Source of the DNA: Stappia sp. WLB 29
GTDB taxonomy: Bacteria; Pseudomonadota; Alphaproteobacteria; Rhizobiales; Stappiaceae
Length of the DNA stretch: 64,000 bases
Assembly: GCF_023507705.1 (NCBI RefSeq)
Contig: NZ_JALBGD010000001.1
Location: 186,001 to 250,000, forward strand
Direction: 5' to 3'
Below are positions 54,311 to 63,136 of this stretch, piece after piece. Position numbers and translations under genes: made by a program. The stretch's first letter is position 1, and each line of letters begins with the position of its first letter. A model generated the notes under the pieces. That model saw nothing but the letters and a program-made list of their open reading frames with translations. It searched no databases and was not told where the DNA came from.

Positions 54311-56639
54311 CGGGACACGCGAAGCCCCCGCGGCCGCTGCGCTCGCCAGCGTCGGCCAGTCCCTGCCGCATGACAGCGCCATCCGCCATGTCAGCGGCAG
54401 CGCAGTCTATGTGGACGATATCCGCGAGCCCGCCGGCACGCTGCATGTGGTGCCCGGTTGGGCGCGTGATGCCACAAGAGGCAGGATCGTCTCGCTGGAT
54501 CTCGATCCGGTGCGCGCCCATCCGGGCGTCGTCGCGGTGATCGGCCCGGCGGATATACCGGGCAAGAACGATGTCTCTCCCGCGCTCGGCGACGAGCCGA
54601 TGTTCGCGGAGGAGGAGATCCTGTTCTGGGGGCAGCCGCTCTTTGCCGTCGTCGCGACGACGCGCGAGGCCGCGCGCCATGCCGCCCGCAAGGCCCGCAT
54701 CGAGGTGGAGGACCTGCCGCCGCTTCTTACCGTCGAGGACGCGCTGGCGGCGGACGAGACGGTGCTGCCGGACTACCAGTTCCGCAAGGGTTCACCTGAA
54801 ACCGGGCTTGCGACCGCCAGTCACCTGATGGAAGGTTCGCTGCGCATCGGCGGACAGGAGCATTTCTATCTCGAAGGCCAGGTGTCGCTGGCGGTGCCCG
54901 GAGAGGACGGCGACATGTTCGTCCACACCTCCTCGCAGCATCCGAGCGAGACGCAGCACATCATCGCCCGCGTGCTCGCCGTGCCGGACGCTGCGGTGAC
55001 GGTGGAGGTGCGCCGCATGGGCGGCGGCTTCGGCGGCAAGGAGTCCCAGGCGAACCACTGGGCGGCGATTGCGGCCATCGCCGCGCGCGCGACCGGACGT
55101 CCGTGCAAGCTGCGGCTCGACCGCGACGACGACATGATCATGACCGGCAAGCGGCACGACTTCCGCGTCGACTGGAAGCTCGGCCACGATGCCGAAGGAC
55201 TGTTGCGGGTGGTCGACATGCGGCTCTTCGCCCGCTGCGGCTATTCGGCCGACCTGTCGCTCGGCGTGGTCGACCGGTCCATGTTCCACGCCGATTCCAG
55301 CTATTACTATCCCGATGCGATGATCCATTCGCGCCGGCTGAAGACCCATACCTGCTCCAACACCGCCTTTCGCGGGTTCGGCGGGCCGCAGGGCATGCTG
55401 GCTGCCGAGCGGATGATGGATGCGCTGGCGATCCGCCTCGGGGTGGACCCGCTGGACCTGCGCAAGCGCAACTTCTACCGCGAGGGGCGCGACGTCACGC
55501 CCTACGGCATGAAGGTGGAAGAGCACGCGACGCTGCACGCTATCGTCGATCAGTTGGAGGAGAGTTCGGACTATCGCCGGCGGCGGCAAGAGATCGCCTC
55601 CTTCAACGCATCCAGTCCGATCCTGAAGAAGGGTCTGGCGCTGACGCCGGTGAAGTTCGGCATCTCCTTCACGCTCAAGCACCTGAACCAGGCCGGCGCC
55701 CTGGTGCACCTCTACACCGACGGCTCGATCCACCTGAACCACGGCGGTACCGAGATGGGGCAGGGGCTATTCCAGAAGGTGGCGCAGATCGTCGCCGAGG
55801 AATTCGGCGTCACGCTCGACAAGGTGAAGATCACCGCGACCCATACCGGCAAGGTGCCCAACACCGGGCCGACGGCCGCCTCCTCGGGCACGGATCTCAA
55901 CGGCATGGCCGCCAAGATCGCCGCCGAAACCATCCGGAACCGCCTCGTCGCCTTCGCCGCCGAGCGCTACCAAGTCCCGCCGGACGCGATTTCCTTTGCA
56001 GACAATTCCGTGCAGCTCGGCGAGAGGTCCATGACGCTCGGCGAACTCGCCCGCGAGGCGCATCTGGCGCGAATCCAACTGTCGGCGGCGGGCTTTTACG
56101 CCACGCCCAACATCACCTGGGATCGCCCCAGTGCCTCCGGGCGGCCTTTCTTCTATTTCGCTTACGGTGCGGCCTGTTCGGAGGTCACCGTCGACACGAT
56201 GACTGGCGAAATGCGGGTCGACCGCGTCGACATCCTCCACGACGTCGGCCGCTCGCTCAATCCGGCCATCGATATCGGCCAGATCGAGGGCGGCTTCGTG
56301 CAAGGCATGGGCTGGCTGACCACAGAGGAACTGGTCTGGGACGACCGGGGACGCCTGCGCACGCACGCTCCCTCCACCTACAAGATCCCGACCGCCTCCG
56401 ACGTACCGGAGGATTTCCGGGTGACGCTTTATGCCTCGGCCGGCAACCCGTCCCCCACGGTCTACCGCTCCAAGGCTGTCGGCGAGCCGCCTGTGATGCT
56501 GGCGATCTCCGTCTTCAGCGCGATCTATGACGCGCTCGCAAGCCTCAATCCCGGCACGATCCCGGATCTCGATGCCCCGGCAACCCCGGAAGCGATCCTG
56601 CACGCCGTCCTGTCCATGAAGCGGAGCAGGGCCGGCTGA
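54300..56639 (+). CDS. xdhB: Xanthine dehydrogenase large (molybdenum) subunit
   Basis: 779 aa, molybdenum cofactor subunit. SAVYVDDIREPAGTLHVVPG opens the aldehyde oxidase a/b-hammerhead domain. MGGGFGGKESQANHWAA near residue 240, NTAFRGFGGPQGMLAAERMMDALA near 355 and GTEMGQGLFQKVAQI near 483 are Mo-pterin binding blocks. SKAVGEPPVMLAISVFSAI near the end contains the catalytic Glu. It overlaps xdhC by one base (TGATG). Confidence 0.95.
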   Translation: MQPDGTREAPAAAALASVGQSLPHDSAIRHVSGSAVYVDDIREPAGTLHVVPGWARDATRGRIVSLDLDPVRAHPGVVAVIGPADIPGKNDVSPALGDEPMFAEEEILFWGQPLFAVVATTREAARHAARKARIEVEDLPPLLTVEDALAADETVLPDYQFRKGSPETGLATASHLMEGSLRIGGQEHFYLEGQVSLAVPGEDGDMFVHTSSQHPSETQHIIARVLAVPDAAVTVEVRRMGGGFGGKESQANHWAAIAAIAARATGRPCKLRLDRDDDMIMTGKRHDFRVDWKLGHDAEGLLRVVDMRLFARCGYSADLSLGVVDRSMFHADSSYYYPDAMIHSRRLKTHTCSNTAFRGFGGPQGMLAAERMMDALAIRLGVDPLDLRKRNFYREGRDVTPYGMKVEEHATLHAIVDQLEESSDYRRRRQEIASFNASSPILKKGLALTPVKFGISFTLKHLNQAGALVHLYTDGSIHLNHGGTEMGQGLFQKVAQIVAEEFGVTLDKVKITATHTGKVPNTGPTAASSGTDLNGMAAKIAAETIRNRLVAFAAERYQVPPDAISFADNSVQLGERSMTLGELAREAHLARIQLSAAGFYATPNITWDRPSASGRPFFYFAYGAACSEVTVDTMTGEMRVDRVDILHDVGRSLNPAIDIGQIEGGFVQGMGWLTTEELVWDDRGRLRTHAPSTYKIPTASDVPEDFRVTLYASAGNPSPTVYRSKAVGEPPVMLAISVFSAIYDALASLNPGTIPDLDAPATPEAILHAVLSMKRSRAG

Positions 56640-57658
56640 TGCGCAATCCCTGGAGCGCCGTTCGTGACCTGCTGGAGCGCCATGGCCGCTGCGCGATGGT
56701 CAGCGTGCTGGCGCTGCAGGGCTCGGCACCGCGCGAAGTCGGCGCGCGCATGGTGGTGGCGCCTGACGGATCGTTCCACGGCACCATCGGCGGCGGCTCG
56801 CTGGAATACGAGGCCATCGCCATGGCGGCCGGGCAGGTCGCGGACAAGGCCTCGGCCGATATGCTGAAGCTGCGGACCTTCACGCTCGGTCCCGACCTCG
56901 GCCAGTGCTGCGGCGGTCGCGTGACGCTGGCGGTCGAGAGCTTCTCGGCCGCCCGGCTCGACGAGGCGCGGCGTCTTGCCGAACTTGCCGAGCGAGGCGG
57001 ATTTGCGACCCGCGCGGCGATTGGCGCGCAAGGGGAGGTGGGCCCGCGCGAGATCGTCGCCGGCGAGGGCAAGGTGGATGCGCCCCTCGCGCTGTCGGCC
57101 GGCCTGCTGGAGGAGCGGTTCTCAGCCGGTGACACCCGGCTGTTGCTGTTCGGCGCCGGCCATGTCGGGCGTGCCATCGTCCTGGCGCTGGCGGGCCTGC
57201 CCTTCCGCGTCACCTGGGTCGACAGCCGCGCCAATGCCTTTCCCGCCCACATGCCGCGCAGCGTCGAGGCCCGCCACATTGCAGAACCGCCTGCGATCTT
57301 TGGTGAGGGCGCTGTTGCACAGGCCGTTCCGGCCGAGGTGCTGATCATGACCCATGATCATGCGCTCGACCTCGCCATCGCCGATGCGGCGCTCCGGGCA
57401 CCGGGGATCGGCGGCGTCGGCATGATCGGCAGCGCCACCAAGGCCGCCCGCATGGTCTCGCGATTGAGGGCCGCAGGTCACGGGGAGGAGACGCTGGCGC
57501 TCTTCCGTTGTCCCATCGGCATCTCCGGCATCGCCTCGAAGGAGCCGGCGGCCATCGCTATCTCCGTTGCGGCCGAACTCATGCTTCGCCGCGAACAGGC
57601 GGGAGCTTTCCACAACAAACGCGGCGGCAGGCTTGCGGGGGGAATGAGGCTCGTATGA
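56639..57658 (+). CDS. xdhC: Xanthine dehydrogenase accessory protein XdhC
   Basis: 339 aa. It binds and sulfurates molybdenum cofactor and inserts it into XdhB. GSAPREVGARMVVAPDGSFHGTIGGGSLEYEA near the N-terminus, GPDLGQCCGGRVTL near residue 85, LLLFGAGHVGRAIVLALAGLP near 165 (Rossmann), and GIGGVGMIGSATKAARMVSRL near 258 are the family blocks. It begins at the last base of xdhB and is 19 bp before the ABC ATPase gene, which begins with its own ribosome site. It probably belongs to the same operon. Confidence 0.94.
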   Translation: MRNPWSAVRDLLERHGRCAMVSVLALQGSAPREVGARMVVAPDGSFHGTIGGGSLEYEAIAMAAGQVADKASADMLKLRTFTLGPDLGQCCGGRVTLAVESFSAARLDEARRLAELAERGGFATRAAIGAQGEVGPREIVAGEGKVDAPLALSAGLLEERFSAGDTRLLLFGAGHVGRAIVLALAGLPFRVTWVDSRANAFPAHMPRSVEARHIAEPPAIFGEGAVAQAVPAEVLIMTHDHALDLAIADAALRAPGIGGVGMIGSATKAARMVSRLRAAGHGEETLALFRCPIGISGIASKEPAAIAISVAAELMLRREQAGAFHNKRGGRLAGGMRLV

Positions 57659-57677
57659 TAACGCGGCGGGGGAAGCG

Positions 57678-59258
57678 ATGACAGCCACGACACCGACAGA
57701 TCCGCCCGCGACAGGCCGTGAGAGACAGGGCGAAATCCTGCTCGAGGCTCGCGGCATCAGCAAGCGCTTCGGCGAGGTTCTCGCCAACGATACGGTGTCG
57801 CTGACGCTGCGCGCCGGCGAGATCCATGCCCTCCTCGGCGAAAACGGTGCCGGCAAGTCCACACTCGTCAAGATCCTCTACGGCGCGCTCGAGCCCAACG
57901 GCGGAACGCTGCACTGGCAGGGCAGGGAGGTGACCATCGCCTCGCCGGCCGAGGCCCGACAACTCGGCATCGGCATGGTCTTCCAGCATTTCTCGCTGTT
58001 CGAGGCGCTGACCGTTGCGGAGAATATCGCGCTCGCCCTACCCAAGGGGACAGGGATGCGCGAATTGTCCGCACGCATCCGCGAGGTCTCGCGCGACTAT
58101 GGCCTCACGCTCGATCCCGAAGCCATCGTCGCCGACCTTCCCGTCGGCATCCGCCAGCGCATCGAGATCGTCCGCTGTCTGCTGCAGGAGCCGCGGCTGA
58201 TCATCATGGATGAGCCGACATCGGTCCTGACGCCGCAGGAGGCCGACCAGCTGTTCCTGACGCTGGAGCGGCTCACTTCCGAGGGGTGCGCGATCCTCTA
58301 CATCTCCCACCGCCTGGAGGAGGTGAAGCGCATCTGCCACCATGCCACCGTCATGCGCCACGGCAAGGTTATCGCCGAATGCGACCCGGCGCAGGAGACC
58401 GCCGCCTCGCTGGCGCGGATGATGGTGGGCAGCGCGGTGCACGATCTCGACCGCGGCCCGCGCCCCGAGGCCGGCGCGGTGCGGCTGGAGCTGCGCGGGC
58501 TGTCCGCCCCGGCAGACGGGCCCTTTTCCGTTGCCATCGACAATGTCGATCTTAAGGTGCGCGGCGGCGAAATCGTGGCGATCGCCGGCATTGCCGGCAA
58601 CGGCCAGGGCGAGCTCTTCAACCTCCTGTCGGGCGAACGGCTGTCGGCCCCCGATGCCGTGCAGATCGATGGCCAGTCGGCCGGCCGCAGCAGCATCACC
58701 GCGCGGCGGCGTGCGGGCGCTGCCTTCGTGCCTGAGGAACGGCTCGGTCACGGCGCGGTTCCCGGCCTCAGGCTCTCGGAGAACATCGTCCTGACCCGCC
58801 ACTCCACCGGCGACGGGCTGGTGCGCGGCGGCTTCGTCGACCGCGACAGGGCAGGACAGCTGGAACAGCGGCTGAAGAACAATTTCGACGTACGCATGTC
58901 GCATGACGATGCCGAGGCGCGGGCGCTGTCCGGCGGCAATCTGCAGAAATTCGTCATCGGTCGGGAGCTCGACCGCCGTCCCGGCGTGCTGGTCGTGAAC
59001 CAGCCGACCTGGGGCGTCGATGCCGGCGCCGCCGCCCTCATCCGCCAGGAGCTGATCGACCTCAGCCGGCAAGGGTCGGCTGTCTTGGTGATCAGCCAGG
59101 ACCTCGACGAGATCTTCGAGATCGCCGACCGCATCGCCGTCATCTCTCGCGGCCGGATGTCGGACGCCGAGCCGGCGGAAGCCATGACCCGCGAGCGCAT
59201 CGGCCTGCTGATGGGCGGGATGGACGAAGGGCAGGGAGGTGCGACCCATGCGGCTTGA
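57678..59258 (+). CDS. Nucleoside/purine ABC transporter ATP-binding protein
   Basis: 526 aa with two ATPase domains, as in monosaccharide and BMP-type nucleoside importers. The first has GENGAGKSTLVKILYGALE and LIIMDEPTSVLTPQEADQLF with a signature LPVGIRQRIEIVRCLLQ. The second has a degenerate Walker A (GIAGNGQGELFNLLSG) and LSGGNLQKFVIGRELDRRPGVLVVNQPTWGVDAGA. It overlaps the first permease gene by 11 bp and powers uptake with the two permeases and the BMP lipoprotein-type binder that follow. Confidence 0.94.
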   Translation: MTATTPTDPPATGRERQGEILLEARGISKRFGEVLANDTVSLTLRAGEIHALLGENGAGKSTLVKILYGALEPNGGTLHWQGREVTIASPAEARQLGIGMVFQHFSLFEALTVAENIALALPKGTGMRELSARIREVSRDYGLTLDPEAIVADLPVGIRQRIEIVRCLLQEPRLIIMDEPTSVLTPQEADQLFLTLERLTSEGCAILYISHRLEEVKRICHHATVMRHGKVIAECDPAQETAASLARMMVGSAVHDLDRGPRPEAGAVRLELRGLSAPADGPFSVAIDNVDLKVRGGEIVAIAGIAGNGQGELFNLLSGERLSAPDAVQIDGQSAGRSSITARRRAGAAFVPEERLGHGAVPGLRLSENIVLTRHSTGDGLVRGGFVDRDRAGQLEQRLKNNFDVRMSHDDAEARALSGGNLQKFVIGRELDRRPGVLVVNQPTWGVDAGAAALIRQELIDLSRQGSAVLVISQDLDEIFEIADRIAVISRGRMSDAEPAEAMTRERIGLLMGGMDEGQGGATHAA

Positions 59259-60327
59259 GCTGGAAAAACGCGCCGAGCACTCGACTGCGATGGCCCTGCT
59301 GTCGCCGGTGATTGCGCTCGCCCTGACGCTCGTCAGCGGCGCCATCCTGTTCGCGGCCCTGGGGGAGAACCCGGCCGAGGCGCTCTATGTCTTCTTCATC
59401 GAGCCCCTGACCGCGTCCTGGTCGCTGCAGGAATTGGTGGTCAAGGCAACGCCGCTGATCCTGATCGGCGTCGGCCTTGCGGTCTGCTACCTCTCCAACA
59501 CCTGGAACATCGGCGGCGAGGGGCAGTTCACGGCAGGTGCCCTTGCCGGCTCGGTCCTGCCGATCCTGTTTCCCGATTTCCAGACCCCCTTTACGCTGCC
59601 GCTGATGCTGCTGATGGGCATTGCCGGCGGCATGGCCTGGGCGGCGATCCCGGCCTTTCTGAAGGTGCGCTTCGGCACCAACGAGATCCTGACCAGCCTG
59701 ATGCTGGTCTATATCGCGCTGCTCCTGCTCGACTGGCTGGTGCGCGGCCCCTGGCGCGATCCGGACGGCTACAACTTCCCCGAAAGCCGCATCTTTTCCG
59801 ATGCAGCGTCGCTGCCGGCCCTGGCCGACGGGCGCATGCATGTGGGCGCGATCTTCGCGCTGATTGCAGTCGCAGCGCTCGCCGTGGTGCTGATGAAGTC
59901 GCTCAAGGGCTTCGAGATCCGTGTTCTCGGCCAGGCGCCGCGGGCAGGGCGCTTTGCCGGCTTCTCGCAGAACAAGATGGTGTGGTTCGCCTTCCTGTTG
60001 TCGGGCGGGCTCGCAGGGCTTGCCGGCATCAGCGAGGTGTCCGGCTCGATCAACCAGCTCACGCCGGTGATCTCGCCCGGCTACGGCTTCACGGCGATCA
60101 TCGTCGCCTTTCTCGGCCGGCTGAACCCCATCGGTATCCTGTTTTCCGGCCTGCTTCTCGCGCTGTCCTATCTCGGCGGCGAGGCGGCGCAGGTGGCGCT
60201 CGGCATCTCCGACAAGACCACCCGCGTGTTCCAGGGCATGCTGCTGTTCTACGTCCTTGCCTGCGACACGCTGATCCTCTACCGGATCCGGCTCGGCGGA
60301 CCTGCTGCCACGGGGAAGGGGGCCTGA
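59248..60327 (+). CDS. Nucleoside/purine ABC transporter permease 1
   Basis: 359 aa, BPD_transp_2 family. About ten membrane segments. CYLSNTWNIGGEGQFTAGALAGSVLP near residue 85 and MVWFAFLLSGGLAGLAGISEVSGSINQL near 250 are the conserved loops of RbsC/NupC-like nucleoside permeases. GGGAGG lies 8 bp before the ATG at 59248; a GTG at 59239 is in frame but overlaps that ribosome site. It is followed 1 bp later by the second permease. Confidence 0.92.
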   Translation: MRLELEKRAEHSTAMALLSPVIALALTLVSGAILFAALGENPAEALYVFFIEPLTASWSLQELVVKATPLILIGVGLAVCYLSNTWNIGGEGQFTAGALAGSVLPILFPDFQTPFTLPLMLLMGIAGGMAWAAIPAFLKVRFGTNEILTSLMLVYIALLLLDWLVRGPWRDPDGYNFPESRIFSDAASLPALADGRMHVGAIFALIAVAALAVVLMKSLKGFEIRVLGQAPRAGRFAGFSQNKMVWFAFLLSGGLAGLAGISEVSGSINQLTPVISPGYGFTAIIVAFLGRLNPIGILFSGLLLALSYLGGEAAQVALGISDKTTRVFQGMLLFYVLACDTLILYRIRLGGPAATGKGA

Positions 60328-60328
60328 C

Positions 60329-61249
60329 ATGGGTGCGTTCGAAGCGATCCTCCTGACCGTCATCACCGCGGCGACGCCGCTGCTGCTCGCCGCCATCGGC
60401 GAGTTGGTGGTGGAGCGGTCCGGCGTTCTCAATCTCGGTGTCGAGGGCATGATGATCCTCGGCGCGGTGATGGGCTTCGCCGCCGCCCAGGCGACCGGCT
60501 CTCCTTATGTCGGCGTGCTCTGCGCCATGCTCGCCGGCATGGTACTGGCGCTGCTCTTCGGCTTCCTGACGATCCATCTCGTTGCCAACCAGGTTGCGAC
60601 CGGCCTCGCCTTGACGCTGCTCGGTCTCGGCCTTGCCGGCATGATCGGCGAGGCGTTCGTCGGCCGGCCGGGCGTCAAGCTGCAGGCGATCGAGATTCCC
60701 GTGCTGAGCGATCTGCCGGTGGTAGGGCGGGCGCTGTTCGGCCAGGACCTCGTTGTCTACGTGTCGCTGGCGCTGGTCGCCGCCGTCTCCTACGTCCTGT
60801 TCCGCACCCGTGCGGGACTGATCATCCGGGCCGTCGGCGACAATCACGGCTCGGCCCATGCGCTCGGCGTTTCTGTCCGCAAGGTGCGCTATCTGGCGGT
60901 GCTGTTCGGCGGCGCCTGCGCCGGTCTGGCCGGCGGCTACCTGTCGCTGGCCTACACCCCGCAATGGGTCGAGGGCATGACCGCGGGTCGCGGCTGGATC
61001 GCGCTGGCGCTCGTCGTCTTCGCCACCTGGCGCCCCCTGCGGGTGCTGGCCGGCGCCTATCTCTTCGGTGCGGTCGGTATCCTGCAGTTCCATGCCCAGG
61101 CGCATGGGGTCGGCGTTCCCTCGCAGCTTTTGGCCGCCTTGCCCTATGCTGCGACCATCGCAGTGCTTGTGATCATTTCGCGAAACCGTATCCTGACCCG
61201 TATCAACACGCCGGCCTGCCTAGGCAAGCCGTTCGTGCCGGACCGGTGA
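60329..61249 (+). CDS. Nucleoside/purine ABC transporter permease 2
   Basis: 306 aa, BPD_transp_2 family, shorter than permease 1. AAIGELVVERSGVLNLGVEGMMILGAVMGF near residue 25 is the characteristic permease loop. AVLFGGACAGLAGGYLSLAYTPQWVEGMTAGRGWIALALVVFATWRPL near 190 is strongly conserved in guanosine/purine (NupQ-type) transporters. It forms a heterodimer with permease 1. It starts 1 bp after the upstream stop. A 108-bp gap with small hairpins separates it from the binding-protein gene. Confidence 0.93.
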   Translation: MGAFEAILLTVITAATPLLLAAIGELVVERSGVLNLGVEGMMILGAVMGFAAAQATGSPYVGVLCAMLAGMVLALLFGFLTIHLVANQVATGLALTLLGLGLAGMIGEAFVGRPGVKLQAIEIPVLSDLPVVGRALFGQDLVVYVSLALVAAVSYVLFRTRAGLIIRAVGDNHGSAHALGVSVRKVRYLAVLFGGACAGLAGGYLSLAYTPQWVEGMTAGRGWIALALVVFATWRPLRVLAGAYLFGAVGILQFHAQAHGVGVPSQLLAALPYAATIAVLVIISRNRILTRINTPACLGKPFVPDR

Positions 61250-61273
61250 TGCGCTGACCAGCGGGCGCGGGAC

Positions 61274-61325
61274 GGGGCAGCCCCCAACCGCCACCTGCCA
61301 TCTTGAAAGCCGGCGAATCTCCGGC
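61274..61325 (+). promoter_or_regulatory. Intercistronic hairpins before the BMP gene
   Basis: GGGG/CCCC (61274-61285) and GCCGG/CCGGC (61309-61325) can form small stems in the 108-bp gap between the permease and the binding-protein gene. Such elements may stabilise the downstream mRNA, since binding proteins are often made in excess. No U-run follows, so they are not ordinary terminators. Confidence 0.3.
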
Positions 61326-61357
61326 GGGGGCTGAAACAGGGGACACAGGAGCAGGAA

Positions 61358-62425
61358 ATGAAGAAAATTATGGGGTTGGCGGCCGCCGCGCTGCTCGGCT
61401 TCGGCGTCATCGGCGCCGAGGCGGCCGACAAGCTGAAGGTCGGCTTCATTTATGTCGGTCCGATCGGTGACCATGGTTGGTCCTATCAGCACAACCAGGG
61501 CCGTCTCGCCATCGAGAAAGAGTTCGGCGACAAAGTAGAGACCGTCTATATCGAGAACGTCTCGGAAGGCCCGGATGCCGAACGCGCCATCGAACGTCTG
61601 GCACGCGACGGGGCAGGGCTCATCTTCACCACGTCCTTCGGCTTCATGAACCCGACACTCAAGGTCGCCCAGAAGTTTCCGGACGTGAAGTTCGAGCACG
61701 CCACCGGCTACAAGCGTTCCGAAAACCTCTCCACCTATTCTGCCCGCTTCTACGAGGGCCGCTACGTCATCGGCCAGATGGCGGCGAAGATGTCCAAGAC
61801 CGGCACTGCCGGCTATGTCGCGTCCGTGCCGATCCCGGAAGTGGTGCGCGGCATCAACTCGTTCATGCTGGGTGCCCAATCGGTCAATCCGGACTTCAAG
61901 GTCAAGGTCGTTTGGGTGAACTCCTGGTATGATCCGGGCAAGGAAGCGGACGCCGCCAAGGCCCTGCTCGACCAGGGCGCCGACGTGATCTCCCAGCACA
62001 CCGACAGCCCGGCACCGCTGCAGGTTGCCGAGGAGCGTGGCGCGGTCGGCTTCGGCCAGGCATCCGACATGATCGCCTTCGCGCCGAAGGCCCAGCTCAC
62101 CGCGATCGTCGACGACTGGAGCGCCTATTACATCCGCCGCGTCCAGGCCGTGCTTGACGGCACCTGGAAGAGCGAAGACGTGTGGGGCGGCTTCGACAAG
62201 GACATGGTGGTGATGGCTCCGTACACCAACGTTCCGGAGGATGTGGCCAAGGAGGCTGCTGCGATGGCCGAGAAGATCCGCTCGGGCGAGTTCCACCCCT
62301 TTACCGGCCCGATCTTCAAGCAGGACGGCAGCGAGGCCGTCGGCGAGGGCATCATCATCGACGATGGCACGCTCCTCGGCATGAACTGGTACGTCAAGGG
62401 TATCGACGACAAGCTGCCGAACTGA
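61358..62425 (+). CDS. BMP-family substrate-binding protein (purine/nucleoside)
   Basis: 355 aa. A signal peptide covers about residues 1-23 (basic MKKIM, hydrophobic GLAAAALLGFGVIGA, cut near EAA-DK); there is no lipobox Cys. The mature protein has the BMP/Med pattern: KVGFIYVGPIGDHGWSYQHNQG, DVKFEHATGYKRSENLSTYSARFYEG near residue 110, and VISQHTDSPAPLQVAEERGAVGFGQ near 210. It would bind nucleosides or purine bases in the periplasm. Linkage to xanthine dehydrogenase favours a xanthine, hypoxanthine or nucleoside ligand. An intrinsic terminator follows. Confidence 0.92.
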   Translation: MKKIMGLAAAALLGFGVIGAEAADKLKVGFIYVGPIGDHGWSYQHNQGRLAIEKEFGDKVETVYIENVSEGPDAERAIERLARDGAGLIFTTSFGFMNPTLKVAQKFPDVKFEHATGYKRSENLSTYSARFYEGRYVIGQMAAKMSKTGTAGYVASVPIPEVVRGINSFMLGAQSVNPDFKVKVVWVNSWYDPGKEADAAKALLDQGADVISQHTDSPAPLQVAEERGAVGFGQASDMIAFAPKAQLTAIVDDWSAYYIRRVQAVLDGTWKSEDVWGGFDKDMVVMAPYTNVPEDVAKEAAAMAEKIRSGEFHPFTGPIFKQDGSEAVGEGIIIDDGTLLGMNWYVKGIDDKLPN

Positions 62426-62460
62426 GAAGCGGCACAGTCCCGCCACAGGTGGGATGCAAC

Positions 62461-62492
62461 GGGCCGGGGGAGCAATCTCCCGGCCTTTTTTC
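62461..62492 (+). terminator. Intrinsic terminator of the purine operon
   Basis: GGCCGGGGGA and TCTCCCGGCC arms pair across a short GCAA loop (one bulge or mismatch) and are followed by TTTTTT. It lies about 40 bp after the BMP stop codon. Confidence 0.85.
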
Positions 62493-62602
62493 GTCCGCAA
62501 GCTCGCTTGCGAGGGCTTGAGATTTTCACTGCTGCGGCCACAATCGCTCGGGCCCGGTGGCGCTGCCTGGCGAGGCCTCGGGCAGCAAGGGACGGGCCAA
62601 GG

Positions 62603-63067
62603 ATGACAAGTGAACCTGATTGCCTGTTCTGCAAGTTCGCGCGCGGCGACATCCGCCCGCATGTCGTCCACGAGGACGACCGGCTGTTGGCGTTTCTCGA
62701 CATCGGCCCGATCCGCCGCGGCCATGTCCAGATTATCCCACGCGCCCACCATGCCTATTTCGAGTTGCTGCCGGCGGATCTTGCCACCGACATATTCGCG
62801 CTCGGCCAGAAGATCGCCCGTGCGCAGAAGCGGCTGTACAATGTCCCGCGCGTCGCCTTCCTGTTTTCCGGCGGTGATATCGCCCATGCCCATGCGCATC
62901 TGGTGCCGATGGTGGAGGGGACCGACATCACCTCGCGCCGCTACATCCGCGAGGAGACCCTGAGTTTCGTTGCAATTCCGAGCCCGCCGCATGCGGAGCT
63001 TGCCGAGGTCGCACTGGAACTGCGCGAGGGCCTGCAACAGGACCTTGCACAGGGCAGGGAGGCCTGA
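62603..63067 (+). CDS. HIT family nucleotide hydrolase/transferase
   Basis: 154 aa. CLFCKFARGDIRPHVVHEDDRLLAFLDIGPIRRGHVQIIPRAHH is the standard HIT N-terminal half. The histidine triad reads AHAHAHLVPMVEG (H-x-H-x-H), in the place expected for the nucleophile. It would hydrolyse or transfer nucleoside phosphoramidates or dinucleotides; substrate unknown. It is monocistronic and separated from the purine operon by the terminator. Open sequence leads upstream to 62507, but the ATG at 62603 fits the family start. Confidence 0.92.
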   Translation: MTSEPDCLFCKFARGDIRPHVVHEDDRLLAFLDIGPIRRGHVQIIPRAHHAYFELLPADLATDIFALGQKIARAQKRLYNVPRVAFLFSGGDIAHAHAHLVPMVEGTDITSRRYIREETLSFVAIPSPPHAELAEVALELREGLQQDLAQGREA

Positions 63068-63099
63068 CCCAGCCAATCTGGGCATCTAGGAATACGGTC

Positions 63100-63136
63100 T
63101 TGCAGTTTCCCATATGTGAGAATATATCTCGTATAT
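63100..63136 (+). promoter_or_regulatory. Promoter and palindromic operator of the XRE-cupin gene
   Basis: TTGCAG (63100-63105), a 17-bp spacer and TATATC (63123-63128) fit a housekeeping promoter. A palindrome, ATAT-N2-GAGA-N5-TCTC-N2-ATAT (63112-63136), lies across the -10. Transcription would begin near 63135, which is the start codon itself. Confidence 0.6.
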
